The notes under the pieces were generated by a model. It was given only the letters and a program-made list of their open reading frames with translations, was not told the DNA's origin and did not search any database. A stretch of DNA of 64,000 bases from Bradyrhizobium sp. ORS 375 (GTDB lineage: Bacteria; Pseudomonadota; Alphaproteobacteria; Rhizobiales; Xanthobacteraceae). Location of the stretch: positions 30,566 through 94,565 of the forward strand of contig NZ_CAFI01000455.1 in the NCBI RefSeq assembly GCF_000239775.1. Reading direction: 5' to 3'. Of the stretch, positions 21,225 to 31,440 are shown piece after piece (position 1 is the stretch's first letter; every line of letters begins with the position of its first letter). The position numbers were made by a program, and so were the translations under genes.

Positions 21225-22859
21225 ATGGTTCGCGAGATTTGGAAGCGGGTTCTTACTGCCCGGAGCCTCCGATATGGGACGCCAGCGCTCGCCCTGAGCG
21301 TCGCGGCTGTCGTGCTTGCGCCGTACGCGGCTGAGGCGGTGCGAGCCCGGCGTCACCCGGCCGCTCCGCCGATGCGCCACCTGCCCTACCCGCAGCTCGA
21401 CTGGCCGCTGGAAATCAGCAACAGCCAATATCGGCCGTTGTCCTGGAGCGAGGTGCCCGGCTGGGCCGACGATGACCAGCTCGCGGCGTACCGAACCTTC
21501 CGCGCCAGCTGCAAGCCGATCGCGGCCAAGCCCGATGGCACCCCTGAGGACAAGGCGCTCGGCGACTCGTTGCGCGACCCGTGCCGTGAGGCACGGGCGG
21601 CCGAGCCTGCCGACAGCGCCGCGGCGCGCGCGTTCTTCGAGCGAAATTTCGAGCCGCTGAAGATCTCCAAGCTCGGCGATGCCGACGGCTTCGTCACCGG
21701 CTACTACGAGCCTGTGATCGAGGGCTCGCGCACCCAGAACGAGGTCTACAACGTTCCGGTCTATCGCCGTCCGTCCAACCTGTTCGTGCGCGGTTTCAAG
21801 CAGGACGCGACGAGCCTGCCCAACAAGGGTCCTGTCTATCGCAAGATCGGACGGCGCAAGCTCGTGCCCTACTACGACCGCGCGGAGATCGAGGACGGCG
21901 CCATCGAGGGCCGTGGCCTCGAGATCGCGTGGTTGAGGAATCAGACGGATCTGTTGTTCGCGCAGATCCAGGGCTCCGCGCGGATCAGTCTCGATGACGG
22001 CTCGACGGTGCGCATCAACTACGATGCCTACAACGGCCATCCCTACACGCCGGTCGGTCGCATCCTGATCGAGCGCGGCATCATTCCGCGCGAGCAGATG
22101 TCGATGCAGCGCATCCGCGACTGGATGGAGCAGAATCCGGAAGGCGCCAACGAGCTGCGCCGGATGAACCGCTCCTACATCTTCTTCCGCGAGGTGCAGC
22201 TGTCGGAGAAGGACGAGGCTGTCGGGGCGCAGGGCATTCCGCTGACGCCGGGCCGCTCGATCGCGGTCGACAAGTCGCTGCACGTCTACGGCACGCCGTT
22301 CTTCATCACCGGCGAGCTGCCGATCGAGTCGGAAAAGACCAAGAATCCGTTTCACCGGCTGATGATTGCGCAGGACACGGGATCAGCAATTGTCGGCCCT
22401 GCCCGCGCCGATCTCTATTTCGGCGCCGGACACGAAGCCGGCAAGGTCTCGGGCCGGCTGAAGCACAGCATCCAGTTCGTGATACTGGTGCCGCGGAGCC
22501 TCGATCCGATCGCGCGCGGCCGCAAGATGCCGCTGCCCGATGCGCGTCCGTCGGAGAAGATCGCCAAGCTGTTTCCGCAGGTCCTCCCGAAGGAAGCGGC
22601 GAACGACGCGCAGAAGGCGCCGGCCAAGGAGGCGGTCAAGGATCAGCCGAAGGATCAAGCCAAGAACCAGGATCAGGCCAGCGGCGGCTCCTCGTCCGCC
22701 AAGGATGCAAAGGCCCCTGCCCCGGCCGCCAGCGCAACGACCACGGTGGCACAGAACGTCGTCGCGCCGGTGCCGCTGCCGGAGGCGCGGCCGCGGCTTG
22801 AAAGTGATCGCAATTCCCGCCGATTGCGTTATGGCAGGCGTCACCGCAATCATCGATGA
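21225..22859 (+). CDS. mltA: Membrane-bound lytic murein transglycosylase A
   Basis: Cleaves peptidoglycan glycan strands with formation of 1,6-anhydromuramic acid. A signal or anchor helix lies near residues 17-38. The MltA barrel covers about 110-330 ('GFVTGYYEPVIEGSR'). The C-terminal 3D domain has the catalytic region QDTGSAIVGPARADLYFG near residue 383. The last 90 residues are a low-complexity Lys/Ala/Pro/Gln tail that the family does not need. No lipobox cysteine is evident, so lipoprotein anchoring is doubtful. The smr gene follows 12 bases later. Confidence 0.92.
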   Translation: MVREIWKRVLTARSLRYGTPALALSVAAVVLAPYAAEAVRARRHPAAPPMRHLPYPQLDWPLEISNSQYRPLSWSEVPGWADDDQLAAYRTFRASCKPIAAKPDGTPEDKALGDSLRDPCREARAAEPADSAAARAFFERNFEPLKISKLGDADGFVTGYYEPVIEGSRTQNEVYNVPVYRRPSNLFVRGFKQDATSLPNKGPVYRKIGRRKLVPYYDRAEIEDGAIEGRGLEIAWLRNQTDLLFAQIQGSARISLDDGSTVRINYDAYNGHPYTPVGRILIERGIIPREQMSMQRIRDWMEQNPEGANELRRMNRSYIFFREVQLSEKDEAVGAQGIPLTPGRSIAVDKSLHVYGTPFFITGELPIESEKTKNPFHRLMIAQDTGSAIVGPARADLYFGAGHEAGKVSGRLKHSIQFVILVPRSLDPIARGRKMPLPDARPSEKIAKLFPQVLPKEAANDAQKAPAKEAVKDQPKDQAKNQDQASGGSSSAKDAKAPAPAASATTTVAQNVVAPVPLPEARPRLESDRNSRRLRYGRRHRNHR

Positions 22860-22871
22860 ACCGTCGTCTCC

Positions 22872-23447
22872 ATGTCTGAAGATCCTGATCCTCCGCGTGG
22901 CCGACGCAAGCGCGGCCTCTCCGAGGACGAGCGCGCGCTGTGGGAGACGGTGGCGCGCCAGGTCAAGCCGCTGCGCAAGACGCCGCGTCCGGTGCGGCCG
23001 CATCCGCCGATGGCGACAGCCGAGCCGCAACCCGATAAGCCGCTGACGACGCCGCGTCCGGTTGCTCCCGTCGTCATTCCCAAGCCGATCCGCCCGGCGA
23101 TCCCGCCGCTCGTGTCGCTGGGTCGGAAGGAGCGCTCGAAACTGTCGCGCGGCCGCAGCGAGATCGATGCGCGGCTCGATCTGCACGGCATGACCCAGAG
23201 CCGCGCCCACCAGGCGCTACATCACTTCCTGTATCGAGCGCAGCACGACGGTCTCACCTTCGTGCTCATCATCACCGGCAAAGGTACGATCGGCGCGGAT
23301 CCCGAGCGCGGCGTGCTCCGGCGCCAGGTACCGCATTGGCTCAGCCTGCCGGAATTCCGCTCGTTGATCGTGGGGTTCGAGGAAGCCCATGTCGGCCATG
23401 GCGGCGCCGGCGCGCTCTATGTCCGGATCAGGCGGCCGCGCGGCTGA
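22872..23447 (+). CDS. Smr/MutS2 domain protein
   Basis: Small protein of 191 residues with a disordered basic, proline-rich N-terminal half and a C-terminal Smr domain starting at about residue 95. The domain shows 'EIDARLDLHGMTQSRAHQAL' and 'ITGKGTIG', the LDLHG and GKG motifs of Smr endonuclease-type folds. Its substrate (DNA or RNA) is unknown. It lies directly after mltA and is probably co-transcribed, a pairing conserved in related bacteria. Confidence 0.9.
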   Translation: MSEDPDPPRGRRKRGLSEDERALWETVARQVKPLRKTPRPVRPHPPMATAEPQPDKPLTTPRPVAPVVIPKPIRPAIPPLVSLGRKERSKLSRGRSEIDARLDLHGMTQSRAHQALHHFLYRAQHDGLTFVLIITGKGTIGADPERGVLRRQVPHWLSLPEFRSLIVGFEEAHVGHGGAGALYVRIRRPRG

Positions 23448-23450
23448 CGA

Positions 23451-24572
23451 TCAGAACGGCCGGATGATGCCGACGCGCGGGATGGCCGTGACGATCCAGC
23501 CGAGAACCGTGGTCTTGCGATCGTCGCCATCGATGAGAGCCGCGGCCTTGGCGGCGGGCAGCGTCTTCACCGCATGCAGCATCAGCACCATGCAGACCAC
23601 CCAGCTCGAGATCCAGCGCGAATAGTCGAACACCATCGCGAACATCACGAGATAGGCGAGGCTGATCACGAGCAGCGCGGCGATGACGATCTGCAGGTCG
23701 CGCTGGCGCTCAAGTGCAGTGACGAGGTTCCGCAAGGTCCGCCACAGTGGCCAATGCAGCCAGAGCAGCAGCGCATAGACGGGCACGCCGAGCAGGTTCG
23801 ACGGCAGCCGCGCCCAAGTGTCCTGCACTTCCTTCGTCAGCGGCTGGTACCAGACATAGGCGAACTGCAAGAGCTCGGTGCGCGACGGATCGGCCATGCG
23901 TGAACGCAGGTAGGACACGAAGTCGGCCTCGGGCAGCGGCATGGTGCCGACGAATTGCGCGGCGAGGAACAGCGCGCCCAGCCCGAGCAGCGCGCTGGCG
24001 CCGACCGCGAGATCCAGGCGCGTGAGCGGACGGGTCAGGTAATAGCGCAGGACGACGATCGCGGCGATCGTCGGGACATACATCAGCAGATGGATGTGGT
24101 GGATCAGCACCAGCGCCGCCGAGATCAGCGCCGCGAGCAGCACGTAAGCAAGCGAGCTCGCCGGCAACAGCAGCAGGACGATCGCACCGAGGCAGCCATA
24201 GATGTCGAAATGGCCGAGCGTGAACAGGAAGTTCTTGAACACGAACGGCGAGCCCGCGGTGAACACGAACAGCGGCAGGTGCGCGCGGTCCAAACCGAAC
24301 GTGCGTCGGAACAGCTGGATGAACAAAGCGAAGGTGATCAGCCAGACGCTGCCGGCCAGCGCGAACACCAGCCACACCGGCACCTTGGCCGTGAACAGCC
24401 CGACGATCGCTCCGATCAGCGCGCGCTTGATGAAGCCATGGTGATAGTCGACCAGCAGATGGATGTAGGGAATGTAGGGCGGCAGCGTAAGCTTGTGCAC
24501 GAACACGCCGAGCATGACAGCGGCGTTGACGACCAGCATCGCGCGCCAATGTCTGCTGTACACGCCGGTCAT
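23451..24572 (-). CDS. Polytopic membrane protein of unknown function
   Basis: A protein of about 373 residues with roughly nine hydrophobic segments, an LTLPPYIPYIHLLVDYHHG motif near the N-terminus and a HIHLLMYVP segment in the middle. The architecture resembles a glycosyltransferase-C-like or EpsG-like polymerase membrane protein, but I see no signature that proves it. The ATG at 24572 (MTGVYSRHWRAML) is preferred; the frame upstream runs through a repeat. It converges on smr, with two stops only a few bases apart. Confidence 0.65.
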   Translation of the reverse strand: MTGVYSRHWRAMLVVNAAVMLGVFVHKLTLPPYIPYIHLLVDYHHGFIKRALIGAIVGLFTAKVPVWLVFALAGSVWLITFALFIQLFRRTFGLDRAHLPLFVFTAGSPFVFKNFLFTLGHFDIYGCLGAIVLLLLPASSLAYVLLAALISAALVLIHHIHLLMYVPTIAAIVVLRYYLTRPLTRLDLAVGASALLGLGALFLAAQFVGTMPLPEADFVSYLRSRMADPSRTELLQFAYVWYQPLTKEVQDTWARLPSNLLGVPVYALLLWLHWPLWRTLRNLVTALERQRDLQIVIAALLVISLAYLVMFAMVFDYSRWISSWVVCMVLMLHAVKTLPAAKAAALIDGDDRKTTVLGWIVTAIPRVGIIRPF

Positions 24573-24625
24573 GCGGCGGCCGATCGAATGGTGATGTCGT
24601 GAAGGTCGTTGCCAAACCCACCAGT

Positions 24626-24749
24626 GTCGTCCCGGCCTTGAGCCGGGACCCATAGCCACCGCTGTTCGTGATGAGGCAAGACTGGAGCCGCCATCGTGCG
24701 TGACAATTAGCTTCGGTGGTTATGGGTCCCGGCGTTCGCCGGGACGACA
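24626..24749. repeat. Palindromic intergenic repeat, family C
   Basis: Left arm GTCGTCCCGGCCTTGAGCCG with GGGACCCATAGCCACCG, right arm CGGTGGTTATGGGTCCC and ending GCCGGGACGAC. A sibling lies at 50532-50648. It fills the space between hslU and the membrane-protein gene. Confidence 0.82.
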
Positions 24750-24783
24750 GCGGAATTCGTGGTGAGTGCAATAGGTCCGACAG

Positions 24784-26088
24784 CTACAGAATAAACCGGC
24801 TGAGATCGGCATTCTTGGCGAGGTCGCCGATGTGCTGCTGCACATAGGCGGCGTCGACGCGCATGGTCTCGCCGGTGCGGTCGGAGGCAGTGAAGGAAAT
24901 GTCGTCGAGCACGCGCTCCATCACCGTCTGCAGCCGGCGTGCGCCGATGTTCTCGACCGTCGAGTTCACCGCCACCGCGACGTCGGCCAGCGCATCGATC
25001 GCGTCATCGGTGATGTCGAGCGTCACGCCTTCGGTCTTCATCAGCGCGACATACTGCTTGATCAGCGACGCCTCGGGCTCGGTCAGGATGCGCCGCATGT
25101 CGTCGCGCGTCAGCGCCTGCAGCTCGACGCGGATCGGCAGGCGGCCCTGCAGCTCCGGCAACAGGTCCGACGGCTTGGCAATGTGGAACGCGCCGGATGC
25201 GATGAACAGGATGTGGTCGGTCTTCACAGCGCCATGCTTGGTCGAGACCGTGGTGCCCTCGATCAGCGGCAGCAGATCGCGCTGCACGCCTTCGCGCGAC
25301 ACGTCGCCGCCATGGCGGTTCTCGCGGACGCAGATCTTGTCGATCTCGTCGAGGAACACGATGCCGTTGTTCTCGACGACGGTGATGGCTTCCTGCACGA
25401 GCTGGTCGCTGTCGAGCAGCTTGTCGGATTCCTCCGCGATCAGGATGTCGTGCGAAGCCTCGACCGTGACCCGCCGCGTCTTGGTGCGGCCGCCGAGCTT
25501 GCCAAAGATGTCGCCGATCGAGATCGCGCCCATCTGCGCGCCCGGCATGCCCGGAATCTCGAACATCGGCATGCCGCCGCCGGACGACTGCGTCTCGATC
25601 TCGATTTCCTTGTCGTTGAGCTCGCCGGCGCGCAGCTTGCGACGGAACGAATCGCGGGTCGCGGCGCTCGAATTGGCGCCGACCAGAGCATCGAGCACGC
25701 GCTCTTCGGCGGCGAGCTGCGCGCGGGCGGCGACATCCTTGCGCTTGCGCTCCCGCACCTGATGAATCGCGACCTCGACGAGGTCGCGGATGATCTGCTC
25801 GACGTCGCGGCCGACATAGCCGACCTCCGTGAACTTGGTCGCCTCCACTTTCAGGAACGGCGCGCCCGCGAGCTTGGCCAGCCGCCGCGCGATCTCGGTC
25901 TTGCCGACGCCGGTCGGGCCGATCATCAGGATGTTCTTCGGCAGCACCTCCTCGCGCAGCCCGGTATCGAGCTGCAGCCGCCGCCAGCGGTTGCGGAGCG
26001 CAATGGAGACGGCGCGCTTGGCGTCGGCCTGGCCGACGATGAAGCGGTCGAGTTCGGAGACGATTTCGCGAGGGGAAAAGTCGGTCAT
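24784..26088 (-). CDS. hslU: ATP-dependent protease ATPase subunit HslU (ClpY)
   Basis: AAA+ unfoldase that feeds proteins into the HslV peptidase. Walker A GPTGVGKT is near residue 58, Walker B is [10 protein letters not shown], and the substrate-pore motif GYVGRD is present. The C-terminus ends SRFIL, the tail that docks into HslV. The length of 434 residues is normal. It is the last gene of a minus-strand operon beginning with hslV, with two unrelated genes between. Confidence 0.97.
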   Translation of the reverse strand: MTDFSPREIVSELDRFIVGQADAKRAVSIALRNRWRRLQLDTGLREEVLPKNILMIGPTGVGKTEIARRLAKLAGAPFLKVEATKFTEVGYVGRDVEQIIRDLVEVAIHQVRERKRKDVAARAQLAAEERVLDALVGANSSAATRDSFRRKLRAGELNDKEIEIETQSSGGGMPMFEIPGMPGAQMGAISIGDIFGKLGGRTKTRRVTVEASHDILIAEESDKLLDSDQLVQEAITVVENNGIVFLDEIDKICVRENRHGGDVSREGVQRDLLPLIEGTTVSTKHGAVKTDHILFIASGAFHIAKPSDLLPELQGRLPIRVELQALTRDDMRRILTEPEASLIKQYVALMKTEGVTLDITDDAIDALADVAVAVNSTVENIGARRLQTVMERVLDDISFTASDRTGETMRVDAAYVQQHIGDLAKNADLSRFIL

Positions 26089-26093
26089 GGGCT

Positions 26094-26606
26094 TTAGCTA
26101 GGCTCGGATGGGCGGCGAGGCAAGTCGGCGGGTTGGCAGGACATCAGCAGCGCCGGACCATCTGGCGTTTCGACCAGGCGCTCGCGCCGGAATCCCGCCT
26201 TTTCATAGGCGCGAATCGCCCGTGCATTGGCCGGCGAGGGGTCGGTGACCATGCGCGGGACGCCGCGCTGAAACATCAGGCCACAAAAGGTCCGGATGGC
26301 GAGGGCGCCGTGGCCCCGGCCGATGCGCTCGTGGCCAGCGATGAACAGGTCGATGCCGCGGGTGCCTTCCGCCTGCGGCCCGAAGCCGTCGTTCCATGCA
26401 GTGAGGGTGTAGCACTGCAGGTAGCCGGCCGGGTCGTCATCCATCAGCATGATGTACTGGTCCATGGCCGGCTCATGACGGTCGCCATCGAGCAACGCAT
26501 ACTGTTCGTCCGGATCACCCCACCATTCCCGGACATGCGGCTGCTGCAGCCAGCCGCGGATCGCGGACAGGTCACCTTCGGTCATCGGACGGAAGCCGAC
26601 ATTCAT
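26094..26606 (-). CDS. GNAT family N-acetyltransferase, AAC(6')-like
   Basis: A 170-residue acetyl-CoA-dependent transferase. The N-terminus '[25 protein letters not shown]' and the '[25 protein letters not shown]' core (acetyl-CoA loop) resemble aminoglycoside 6'-acetyltransferases and siderophore-type GNATs. '[16 protein letters not shown]' is the GNAT motif B. The natural substrate is unknown and resistance should not be assumed. It sits between the DUF2585 gene and hslU with short gaps, so it belongs to the hslVU transcript. Confidence 0.85.
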   Translation of the reverse strand: MNVGFRPMTEGDLSAIRGWLQQPHVREWWGDPDEQYALLDGDRHEPAMDQYIMLMDDDPAGYLQCYTLTAWNDGFGPQAEGTRGIDLFIAGHERIGRGHGALAIRTFCGLMFQRGVPRMVTDPSPANARAIRAYEKAGFRRERLVETPDGPALLMSCQPADLPRRPSEPS

Positions 26607-26619
26607 GACCGCCCTGCCC

Positions 26620-27219
26620 TCACAGCAGCGGCGGTCCGGCCTGCCACTGCCGGATCGCCTCGGTCGGATGGATCAGCATCAGGATGTTGAGCGTCAGGTT
26701 GTCGCGGATGTGCAGACCCACGCCGATCTCGAACACGATCGCGATCAACACGGTCAGCCAGACCGGCAGCACCCGCGCCAGCAGAAAGCCGGTCATCATC
26801 GCTAGCGTATCGCCGACGGAGTTCACGATGCTGTCGCCGAAATAGTCCAGCGAGATCGTGGCGGCGCGGTAGCGCTCGATGATGAAGCTGGAGTTCTCGA
26901 CCAGCTCCCAGGCGCCCTCGATCAGCATCGCGATCATCAGCCGGCCCTGCCACGGCAGCCGCGGCACCAAAAGCACGGTGAGCGTATAGAACAGGAAGCC
27001 GTGGATGATATGCGAGAACGTGTACCAGTCGGTGAAATGCTGGGAGTTCTCCGAGCTCTGCACCACGCCATGCCACAGCTTGACGGTCCCGCACGCGCAG
27101 ATCGGCAGCCGCCCCATCGCGAACAGGATCGCGGCCTGGAGAGCCAGCAGCGCGACGACGAGCCCGAGCCACAGCCCGGGCGACCGGCGGGACGCGATGC
27201 TGATCTCGCCCGCGGCCAT
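26620..27219 (-). CDS. DUF2585 family membrane protein
   Basis: A membrane protein of 199 residues with about five hydrophobic segments. It carries the family motif region '[20 protein letters not shown]' with paired cysteines near residue 40, and '[14 protein letters not shown]'. The family has no assigned function; the conserved histidines and cysteines could bind metal or haem. It is 3 bases after hslV, so it is translated from the same mRNA. Confidence 0.85.
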   Translation of the reverse strand: MAAGEISIASRRSPGLWLGLVVALLALQAAILFAMGRLPICACGTVKLWHGVVQSSENSQHFTDWYTFSHIIHGFLFYTLTVLLVPRLPWQGRLMIAMLIEGAWELVENSSFIIERYRAATISLDYFGDSIVNSVGDTLAMMTGFLLARVLPVWLTVLIAIVFEIGVGLHIRDNLTLNILMLIHPTEAIRQWQAGPPLL

Positions 27220-27222
27220 CGT

Positions 27223-27783
27223 CTACTCGGCCGACAGCGCTTCGATGGTGATATTGCGGTTGGTGTAGACGCAGATGTCGGCGGCGATATCGAGCGATTT
27301 GCGCACGATGCTCTCGGCGTCCTTGTCGGTGTCGATCAGCGCCCGCGCCGCCGCCAGCGCGTAATTACCCCCCGAGCCGATCGCCATGACGCCGGCCTCC
27401 GGCTCCAGCACGTCACCGGTTCCGGTCAGCACCAGCGAGACCTCCTTGTCGGCCACGATCATCATGGCTTCCAGCCGCCGCAGATAGCGGTCGGTGCGCC
27501 AGTCCTTGGCGAGCTCGACGGCGGCCCGGGTCAGCTGCCCCGGATACTGCTCTAGCTTGCTCTCCAGCCGCTCGAACAAGGTAAAGGCATCAGCCGTGGC
27601 GCCGGCGAAGCCGCCGATGACGTCGCCCTTGCCGAGCTTGCGCACCTTGCGGGCATTGGACTTGATCACGGTCTGGCCGATCGAGACCTGGCCGTCGCCG
27701 CCCACGACCACCCTGCCCCCCTTGCGGACGGTCAGGATCGTGGTGCCGTGCCAGACGGTGGGCTCATGGGAAGCTGCGTGCAT
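27223..27783 (-). CDS. hslV: ATP-dependent protease peptidase subunit HslV (ClpQ)
   Basis: Proteasome-like threonine peptidase paired with HslU. The catalytic threonine is in [12 protein letters not shown]; removal of about 12 residues would expose it. '[14 protein letters not shown]' and '[15 protein letters not shown]' are family motifs. The ATG at 27783 follows AGGGA and is preferred to the longer frame upstream. The gene is divergent from hisB across about 200 bases that must hold both promoters. Confidence 0.96.
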   Translation of the reverse strand: MHAASHEPTVWHGTTILTVRKGGRVVVGGDGQVSIGQTVIKSNARKVRKLGKGDVIGGFAGATADAFTLFERLESKLEQYPGQLTRAAVELAKDWRTDRYLRRLEAMMIVADKEVSLVLTGTGDVLEPEAGVMAIGSGGNYALAAARALIDTDKDAESIVRKSLDIAADICVYTNRNITIEALSAE

Positions 27784-27981
27784 GGAAAGTCCCTGGGGTT
27801 GACGGCCTGATTTAGGCGCTCGGGGCTTGGGATACAATTACCGCGTCCCTGCCCTGCCCGGTCGGGACCTTGAAATCCGCTCACCATGGCCCGAGATCAG
27901 GGCTCCGGGGCGTCATCCCGCAGTAGCTAAGGTGTCATCCGCCTGATAAAAGGGCCGCGTTTTCAAGGGAAAGCTGACCCC

Positions 27982-28575
27982 ATGCGTAGCGCGACCATCA
28001 AGCGCAAGACCAAAGAAACCGACATCGAGGTGTCCGTGAACCTCGACGGCACCGGCGTCGTGGATATCGCGACCGGTATCGGCTTCTTCGATCACATGCT
28101 GGACCTGCTCGCCCGCCATTCCCGCATCGACATGACCGTCAAGGCGGTCGGCGACCTCCATATCGATTTTCACCACACCACCGAGGACGTCGGCATCGCG
28201 CTCGGCCAGGCCGTGCGCCAGGCGCTCGGCGACATGGCCGGGATCACCCGCTACGCCTCGATCCACATGCCGATGGACGAGACCTTGACCCGCGTCGTGA
28301 TCGACGTGTCGGGCCGGCCGATGCTGGTGTTCCGCACCACCTTCACGCGCGACAAGATCGGCGAGTTCGACACCGAGCTGGTGCGCGAGTGGTTCAATGC
28401 GTTTGCCATGAACGCCGGCATCACCCTGCATGTCGAGACGCTGTACGGCGAGAACGCCCATCATATCGCCGAATCCTGCTTCAAGGGTCTGGCGCGGGCG
28501 TTGCGGACTGCGCTCGCGATCGATCCGCGCAACAAGGGCGAAGTGCCCTCCACCAAGGGTCAGCTCGGCGGCTGA
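27982..28575 (+). CDS. hisB: Imidazoleglycerol-phosphate dehydratase
   Basis: Sixth step of histidine synthesis: removes water from imidazole glycerol phosphate. The manganese-binding motifs [12 protein letters not shown] and '[16 protein letters not shown]' are both present, together with '[16 protein letters not shown]'. The 197 residues match the stand-alone dehydratase, without the phosphatase fused in enterobacteria. It is the first gene of the his run, with a G-rich ribosome site (AAGGGAAAG) upstream. Confidence 0.97.
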   Translation: MRSATIKRKTKETDIEVSVNLDGTGVVDIATGIGFFDHMLDLLARHSRIDMTVKAVGDLHIDFHHTTEDVGIALGQAVRQALGDMAGITRYASIHMPMDETLTRVVIDVSGRPMLVFRTTFTRDKIGEFDTELVREWFNAFAMNAGITLHVETLYGENAHHIAESCFKGLARALRTALAIDPRNKGEVPSTKGQLGG

Positions 28576-28601
28576 CCTCCCTCCTCCAAGGGAATTGCAA
28601 G

Positions 28602-29129
28602 ATGCCCGTCTATACGGTTCACGCGCCCCTCGCCGCCGGAGCCGATCTGCGTTCGACGGATCGCTTCGTCTTCATCCGCGACGGCTTCCATTTCTGGGCC
28701 GCCGTGCTCGGCGCCGTCTGGCTGGCCTGGCACCGGCTGTGGCTCGCGGTCATCGGCTACATCGCGCTGGTGATCGTGATCGATTTGGTGCTGGCTAAAG
28801 TCGGAGTCGCCGGCGGCGCGATCGCCACCATCGATCTCCTGATCGCGATCCTGCTCGGGCTGGAAGCCTCCAGCCTGAAGCGCTGGAGCTATTCGCGCGG
28901 TAATTGGCGCCAGCTCGACGTCGTCGTCGCCGACGATCTCGATGCCGCCGAGCGCCGCTTCTTCGAGCGCTGGGCCGCCCGGCGCAGCGATCTCGGCTAC
29001 GACAACAACACCGTCGATCGCGGCGCCGCGCCGCCGACGCGCGACAATGGCAACGGACAGCGCCCGCCGCCGCCTTTGCCCCATGCCAGCATCATTGGCT
29101 TGTTCCCTGAGCCCGGAGGTGGACGATGA
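28602..29129 (+). CDS. DUF2628 family membrane protein
   Basis: A 175-residue protein with two or three hydrophobic segments (about residues 28-45, 47-66 and 70-88). It shows the family features 'MPVYTVHAP' and '[24 protein letters not shown]', and a Pro/Asn-rich tail. No function is known. It is the second gene of the histidine operon and its stop overlaps the hisH start as ATGA, so it is translationally coupled to hisH. The ATG at 28602 fits the family start. Confidence 0.85.
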   Translation: MPVYTVHAPLAAGADLRSTDRFVFIRDGFHFWAAVLGAVWLAWHRLWLAVIGYIALVIVIDLVLAKVGVAGGAIATIDLLIAILLGLEASSLKRWSYSRGNWRQLDVVVADDLDAAERRFFERWAARRSDLGYDNNTVDRGAAPPTRDNGNGQRPPPPLPHASIIGLFPEPGGGR

Positions 29130-29776
29130 GCGTCGCAATCATCGATTACGGCTCCGGCAATCTGCATTCCGCCGCGAAAGCGTTCGAACGCGCCGCGCGC
29201 AGCATGGAGGATCCGCAGAAGGTCGTCGTGACCCGCGATCCCGATACGGTGTATCGCGCCGACCGCATCGTGCTGCCCGGCGTCGGCGCCTTCGCCGATT
29301 GCCGCCGTGGCCTCGATGCTGTCGACGGCATGCTGGAGGCGATGACCGAGGCCGTGCGCCACAAGGCGCGTCCGTTCTTCGGCATCTGCGTCGGCATGCA
29401 GCTGATGGCCACGCGCGGCAAGGAGCACGTCACGACCGATGGCTTCGACTGGGTCTCCGGCGATGTCGAGAAGATCACGCCCCGGGACGAGAGCCTGAAG
29501 ATCCCGCATATGGGCTGGAATACGCTCGATGTGCTGCAGGAGCATCCGGTGCTGGAGAAGCTGCCGCTCGGGCCGAACGGCTTGCATGCGTACTTCGTGC
29601 ATTCCTACCATTTGAATGCCGTCAACGAGAACGAGGTGCTGGCGCGCGCCGATTACGGCGGGCCGATCACCGCGATCGTCGGCAAGGACACCGCGATCGG
29701 CACGCAATTCCATCCCGAGAAGAGCCAGCGGTTCGGTCTCGCCCTGATTTCCAACTTCCTGAAATGGAAGCCGTGA
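29126..29776 (+). CDS. hisH: Imidazole glycerol phosphate synthase, glutaminase subunit HisH
   Basis: Releases ammonia from glutamine and channels it to HisF. The nucleophile is the cysteine of [10 protein letters not shown] at about residue 88, and the partner histidine and glutamate are in QFHPEKS. The '[14 protein letters not shown]' N-terminus is typical. At 216 residues the size is normal. It starts inside the ATGA overlap with the DUF2628 gene. Confidence 0.97.
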   Translation: MSVAIIDYGSGNLHSAAKAFERAARSMEDPQKVVVTRDPDTVYRADRIVLPGVGAFADCRRGLDAVDGMLEAMTEAVRHKARPFFGICVGMQLMATRGKEHVTTDGFDWVSGDVEKITPRDESLKIPHMGWNTLDVLQEHPVLEKLPLGPNGLHAYFVHSYHLNAVNENEVLARADYGGPITAIVGKDTAIGTQFHPEKSQRFGLALISNFLKWKP

Positions 29777-29836
29777 GCGCTCCGGTCCCGTTCGCCTGAA
29801 GAGGCGGGCAGGGCGCGCTCTTGAAAGCCAACTGAC

Positions 29837-30571
29837 ATGATCCTGTTTCCCGCCATCGATCTGAAGAACGGCCAATGCGTGCGCCTGGAGCAGGGCGACA
29901 TGGCCCGCGCCACGGTGTTCAACGTTGATCCCGCCGCGCAAGCCAAGAGCTTCGCCGACCAGGGCTTCGAATATCTCCACGTCGTCGACCTCGACGGCGC
30001 CTTCGCCGGCAAGCCGATGAACGCGCACGCCGTCGAGTCGATGCTGAAAGTGGTGAAGATGCCGGTGCAGCTCGGCGGCGGCATCCGCGATCTCAAGACG
30101 GTCGAAGCCTGGCTCAGCAAGGGCATCGCCCGCGTCATCATCGGCACGGCCGCTGTGCGGGATCCCGAGCTGGTGAAGACGGCGGCCAAGTCCTTTCCGG
30201 GACGCGTCGCAGTCGGCCTCGATGCCCGCGACGGCAAGGTCGCCGTCGAAGGCTGGGCCGAGACCTCCCAAGTCACCGCGCTCGACATCGCCAAGCGGTT
30301 CGAGGACGCCGGCGTCGCCGCGATCATTTTCACCGACATCGCACGCGACGGCCTGCTGAAGGGCCTCAATCTCGACGCCACGATCGCGCTCGGCGACGCC
30401 ATCTCGATTCCCGTCATCGCCTCTGGCGGCCTCGCCTCGATCGACGATGTCAAAGCGATGCTGACCCCGCGGGCGAAAAAGCTCGAGGGCGCCATCGCTG
30501 GCCGCGCGCTGTATGACGGGCGGCTCGATCCTGCCGAAGCCTTGGCGCTGATCCGCGCGATCAGCGGGTAG
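29837..30571 (+). CDS. hisA: Phosphoribosylformimino-5-aminoimidazole carboxamide ribotide isomerase
   Basis: Amadori-type isomerase, fourth step of histidine synthesis. It is a TIM barrel of 244 residues with the catalytic aspartates in [13 protein letters not shown] near the N-terminus and FTDIARDG near residue 170. '[13 protein letters not shown]' is the first phosphate-binding loop. The gene lies between hisH and hisF in the common his order. Confidence 0.97.
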   Translation: MILFPAIDLKNGQCVRLEQGDMARATVFNVDPAAQAKSFADQGFEYLHVVDLDGAFAGKPMNAHAVESMLKVVKMPVQLGGGIRDLKTVEAWLSKGIARVIIGTAAVRDPELVKTAAKSFPGRVAVGLDARDGKVAVEGWAETSQVTALDIAKRFEDAGVAAIIFTDIARDGLLKGLNLDATIALGDAISIPVIASGGLASIDDVKAMLTPRAKKLEGAIAGRALYDGRLDPAEALALIRAISG

Positions 30572-30583
30572 GGGGAGAACACG

Positions 30584-31360
30584 ATGTTCAAGGTCCGCGT
30601 CATTCCCTGCCTCGACGTCAAGGACGGACGGGTCGTCAAGGGCGTCAACTTCGTCAATCTGCGCGACGCCGGCGATCCCGTTGAAGCCGCGATCGCCTAT
30701 GACGCCGCCGGCGCCGACGAGCTCTGCTTCCTCGATATCACCGCGACTCATGAGAACCGCGGCATCATGCTCGACGTCGTCCGGCGCACGGCCGAAGCCT
30801 GCTTCATGCCAGTCACCGTCGGCGGCGGCGTGCGCACCATCGAGGATATCAAGACCCTGCTGCGCTCCGGCGCCGACAAGGTCTCGATCAATTCGGCGGC
30901 GGTGGCGCGCCGCGAGTTCGTGAAAGAGGCGGCCGAGAAGTTCGGCGAGCAGTGCATCGTGGTGGCGATCGATGCCAAGTCGGTGTCGCGGCCGGGCGGC
31001 GGCTCGCGCTGGGAGATCTTCACCCATGGCGGCCGCAAGTCGACCGGCATCGACGCGCTCGAATATGCGCAAGAGGTCGTTGCGCTCGGTGCCGGCGAGA
31101 TCCTGCTGACCTCGATGGATCGCGACGGCACAAGGCAGGGGTTCGACTTGCCGTTGACCCGCGCGGTCGCCGACAGCGTTCCGGTGCCGGTGATCGCGTC
31201 GGGCGGCGTCGGCAATCTCGATCACCTGGTCGACGGCATCCGGCAGGGCCGGGCGACGGCGGTGCTCGCCGCCTCGATCTTCCATTTCGGGGAATTTACC
31301 ATCCGTCAGGCCAAGGAACACATGGTGCGCCAAGGCCTGCCGATGCGGCTCGATCCCTGA
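30584..31360 (+). CDS. hisF: Imidazole glycerol phosphate synthase, cyclase subunit HisF
   Basis: TIM-barrel cyclase that with HisH makes imidazole glycerol phosphate and AICAR. Catalytic aspartates are in [13 protein letters not shown] (residue 11) and VVAIDAKSV (about 130). 'ITATHENRG' and '[14 protein letters not shown]' match the family. The 258-residue length is normal. It follows hisA by 12 bases. Confidence 0.97.
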   Translation: MFKVRVIPCLDVKDGRVVKGVNFVNLRDAGDPVEAAIAYDAAGADELCFLDITATHENRGIMLDVVRRTAEACFMPVTVGGGVRTIEDIKTLLRSGADKVSINSAAVARREFVKEAAEKFGEQCIVVAIDAKSVSRPGGGSRWEIFTHGGRKSTGIDALEYAQEVVALGAGEILLTSMDRDGTRQGFDLPLTRAVADSVPVPVIASGGVGNLDHLVDGIRQGRATAVLAASIFHFGEFTIRQAKEHMVRQGLPMRLDP

Positions 31361-31440
31361 CGACATTGCGCCGCAAAAATGTTAGATGAACGCTGGTCCG
31401 GCCGCCTTCCGCGGGCGGGCGGCGTCCTGAGATCTGGCTG

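Noticed and set aside
26094-26606. Aminoglycoside resistance gene
   Set aside because: The AAC(6')-like pattern is common among harmless GNATs, and the gene sits in the hslVU operon with ordinary composition, so resistance is not supported.
28997-31366. 789-residue minus-strand frame opposite hisH-hisA-hisF
   Set aside because: Covers three certain his genes on the other strand; composition is typical of antisense shadow frames.
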